Assembly (NCBI GenBank): GCA_002375465.1
Contig: DFLT01000008.1
Span: 62,001 to 126,000, forward strand
DNA length: 64,000 nt
Source: Alphaproteobacteria bacterium UBA3612
GTDB taxonomy: Bacteria > Pseudomonadota > Alphaproteobacteria > Sphingomonadales > Sphingomonadaceae
Reading direction: 5' to 3'
Position 1 is the first letter of the stretch. The number at the start of each line of letters is the position of its first letter. The position numbers and the translations under genes are program-made. The notes below the pieces were generated by a model, which was not told where the DNA came from, made no database searches, and was given only the letters and a program-made list of their open reading frames with translations. Positions 63,891-64,000 of the stretch are shown piece by piece.

Positions 63891-64000
63891 ATGTCAGAGC
63901 AGCTATACAATACCCGCATCCTGCGCCTGGCCGCTGCCATCCCGCTGGACGAGCGGCTCGAGACGCCGCAGGCCTCAGTTCGAAAGGTTTCGCCCATCTG
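63891..64000 (+). CDS. iron-sulfur cluster assembly scaffold (NifU/IscU-N-like), partial
   Basis: The first 36 codons, MSEQLYNTRILRLAAAIPLD then ERLETPQASVRKVSPI, are in the window. This matches the start of the NifU N-terminal-like family found in sphingomonads; the SPICGS-type cysteine comes just beyond the edge. Call rests on a short segment. Confidence 0.6.
   Translation, partial: MSEQLYNTRILRLAAAIPLDERLETPQASVRKVSPI

Overview
The window looks like a chromosomal segment of an alphaproteobacterium of the order Sphingomonadales. The GC content is high, no rRNA, tRNA, phage or CRISPR was seen, and the gene blocks have the typical layout of that group: rimP-nusA-ylxR-infB-rbfA-truB-rpsO-pnp, mdh-sucC-sucD, petA-petB-petC next to hemF, and an mlaE-mlaF pair. 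I cannot name the genus from sequence alone.

Left part (1-20.8 kb). A translation and RNA-turnover operon runs leftward from rimP (about 8.3 kb) to pnp, which is cut by the window edge. A lipoprotein sugar dehydrogenase diverges from it. Next come trmB with a translationally coupled small nuclease-like gene, then an AT-rich 0.6 kb regulatory region with CtrA-like sites and a sigma-54 promoter in front of a PEP-CTERM surface protein. After that lie metK (with an AT-rich palindrome upstream), lnt and the TCA-cycle genes mdh, sucC and sucD. A small GIY-YIG nuclease gene framed by perfect 33-bp inverted repeats is inserted between mdh and sucC. A secreted RTX-type protein with a candidate general-stress (EcfG-type) promoter ends this part.

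Middle (20.9-41 kb). This is a patchwork of short housekeeping transcription units: a GntP-type permease, ubiA-pmbA-cysQ, rsmE-gshA, a PRC-barrel stress protein, a divergent XRE regulator/DUF6456 pair, a DUF2157/GDYXXLXY membrane pair, dnaB, lipB, an orphan FliN-like protein, a divergent azoR/hxlR pair that looks like a quinone-sensing switch, a GMC oxidoreductase, a three-gene cluster of small exported proteins including a single-domain pilus-chaperone-like protein, an MFS transporter, a LMW phosphatase and thpR.

Right part (41-64 kb). The conserved tesA/ybbA-ybbP divergon is followed by a BAX-inhibitor-1 protein with a textbook terminator, an unexplained 0.4 kb, clpA with an overlapping coiled-coil gene but no clpS, a fused 5-oxoprolinase, ychF, a MaoC-like protein, a methionine-salvage group (mtnP-apt-metY), the bc1 complex (petA-petB-petC) and a tightly overlapping rightward operon hemF-alr-mlaE-mlaF. 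The window ends in the start of an Fe-S scaffold gene.

The most interesting items are the GIY-YIG gene framed by inverted repeats, the usher-less single-domain chaperone cluster, the sigma-54 promoter on the PEP-CTERM gene, the exact EcfG-type promoter on the RTX gene, and rimP, whose conserved N-terminus has no ordinary start codon.
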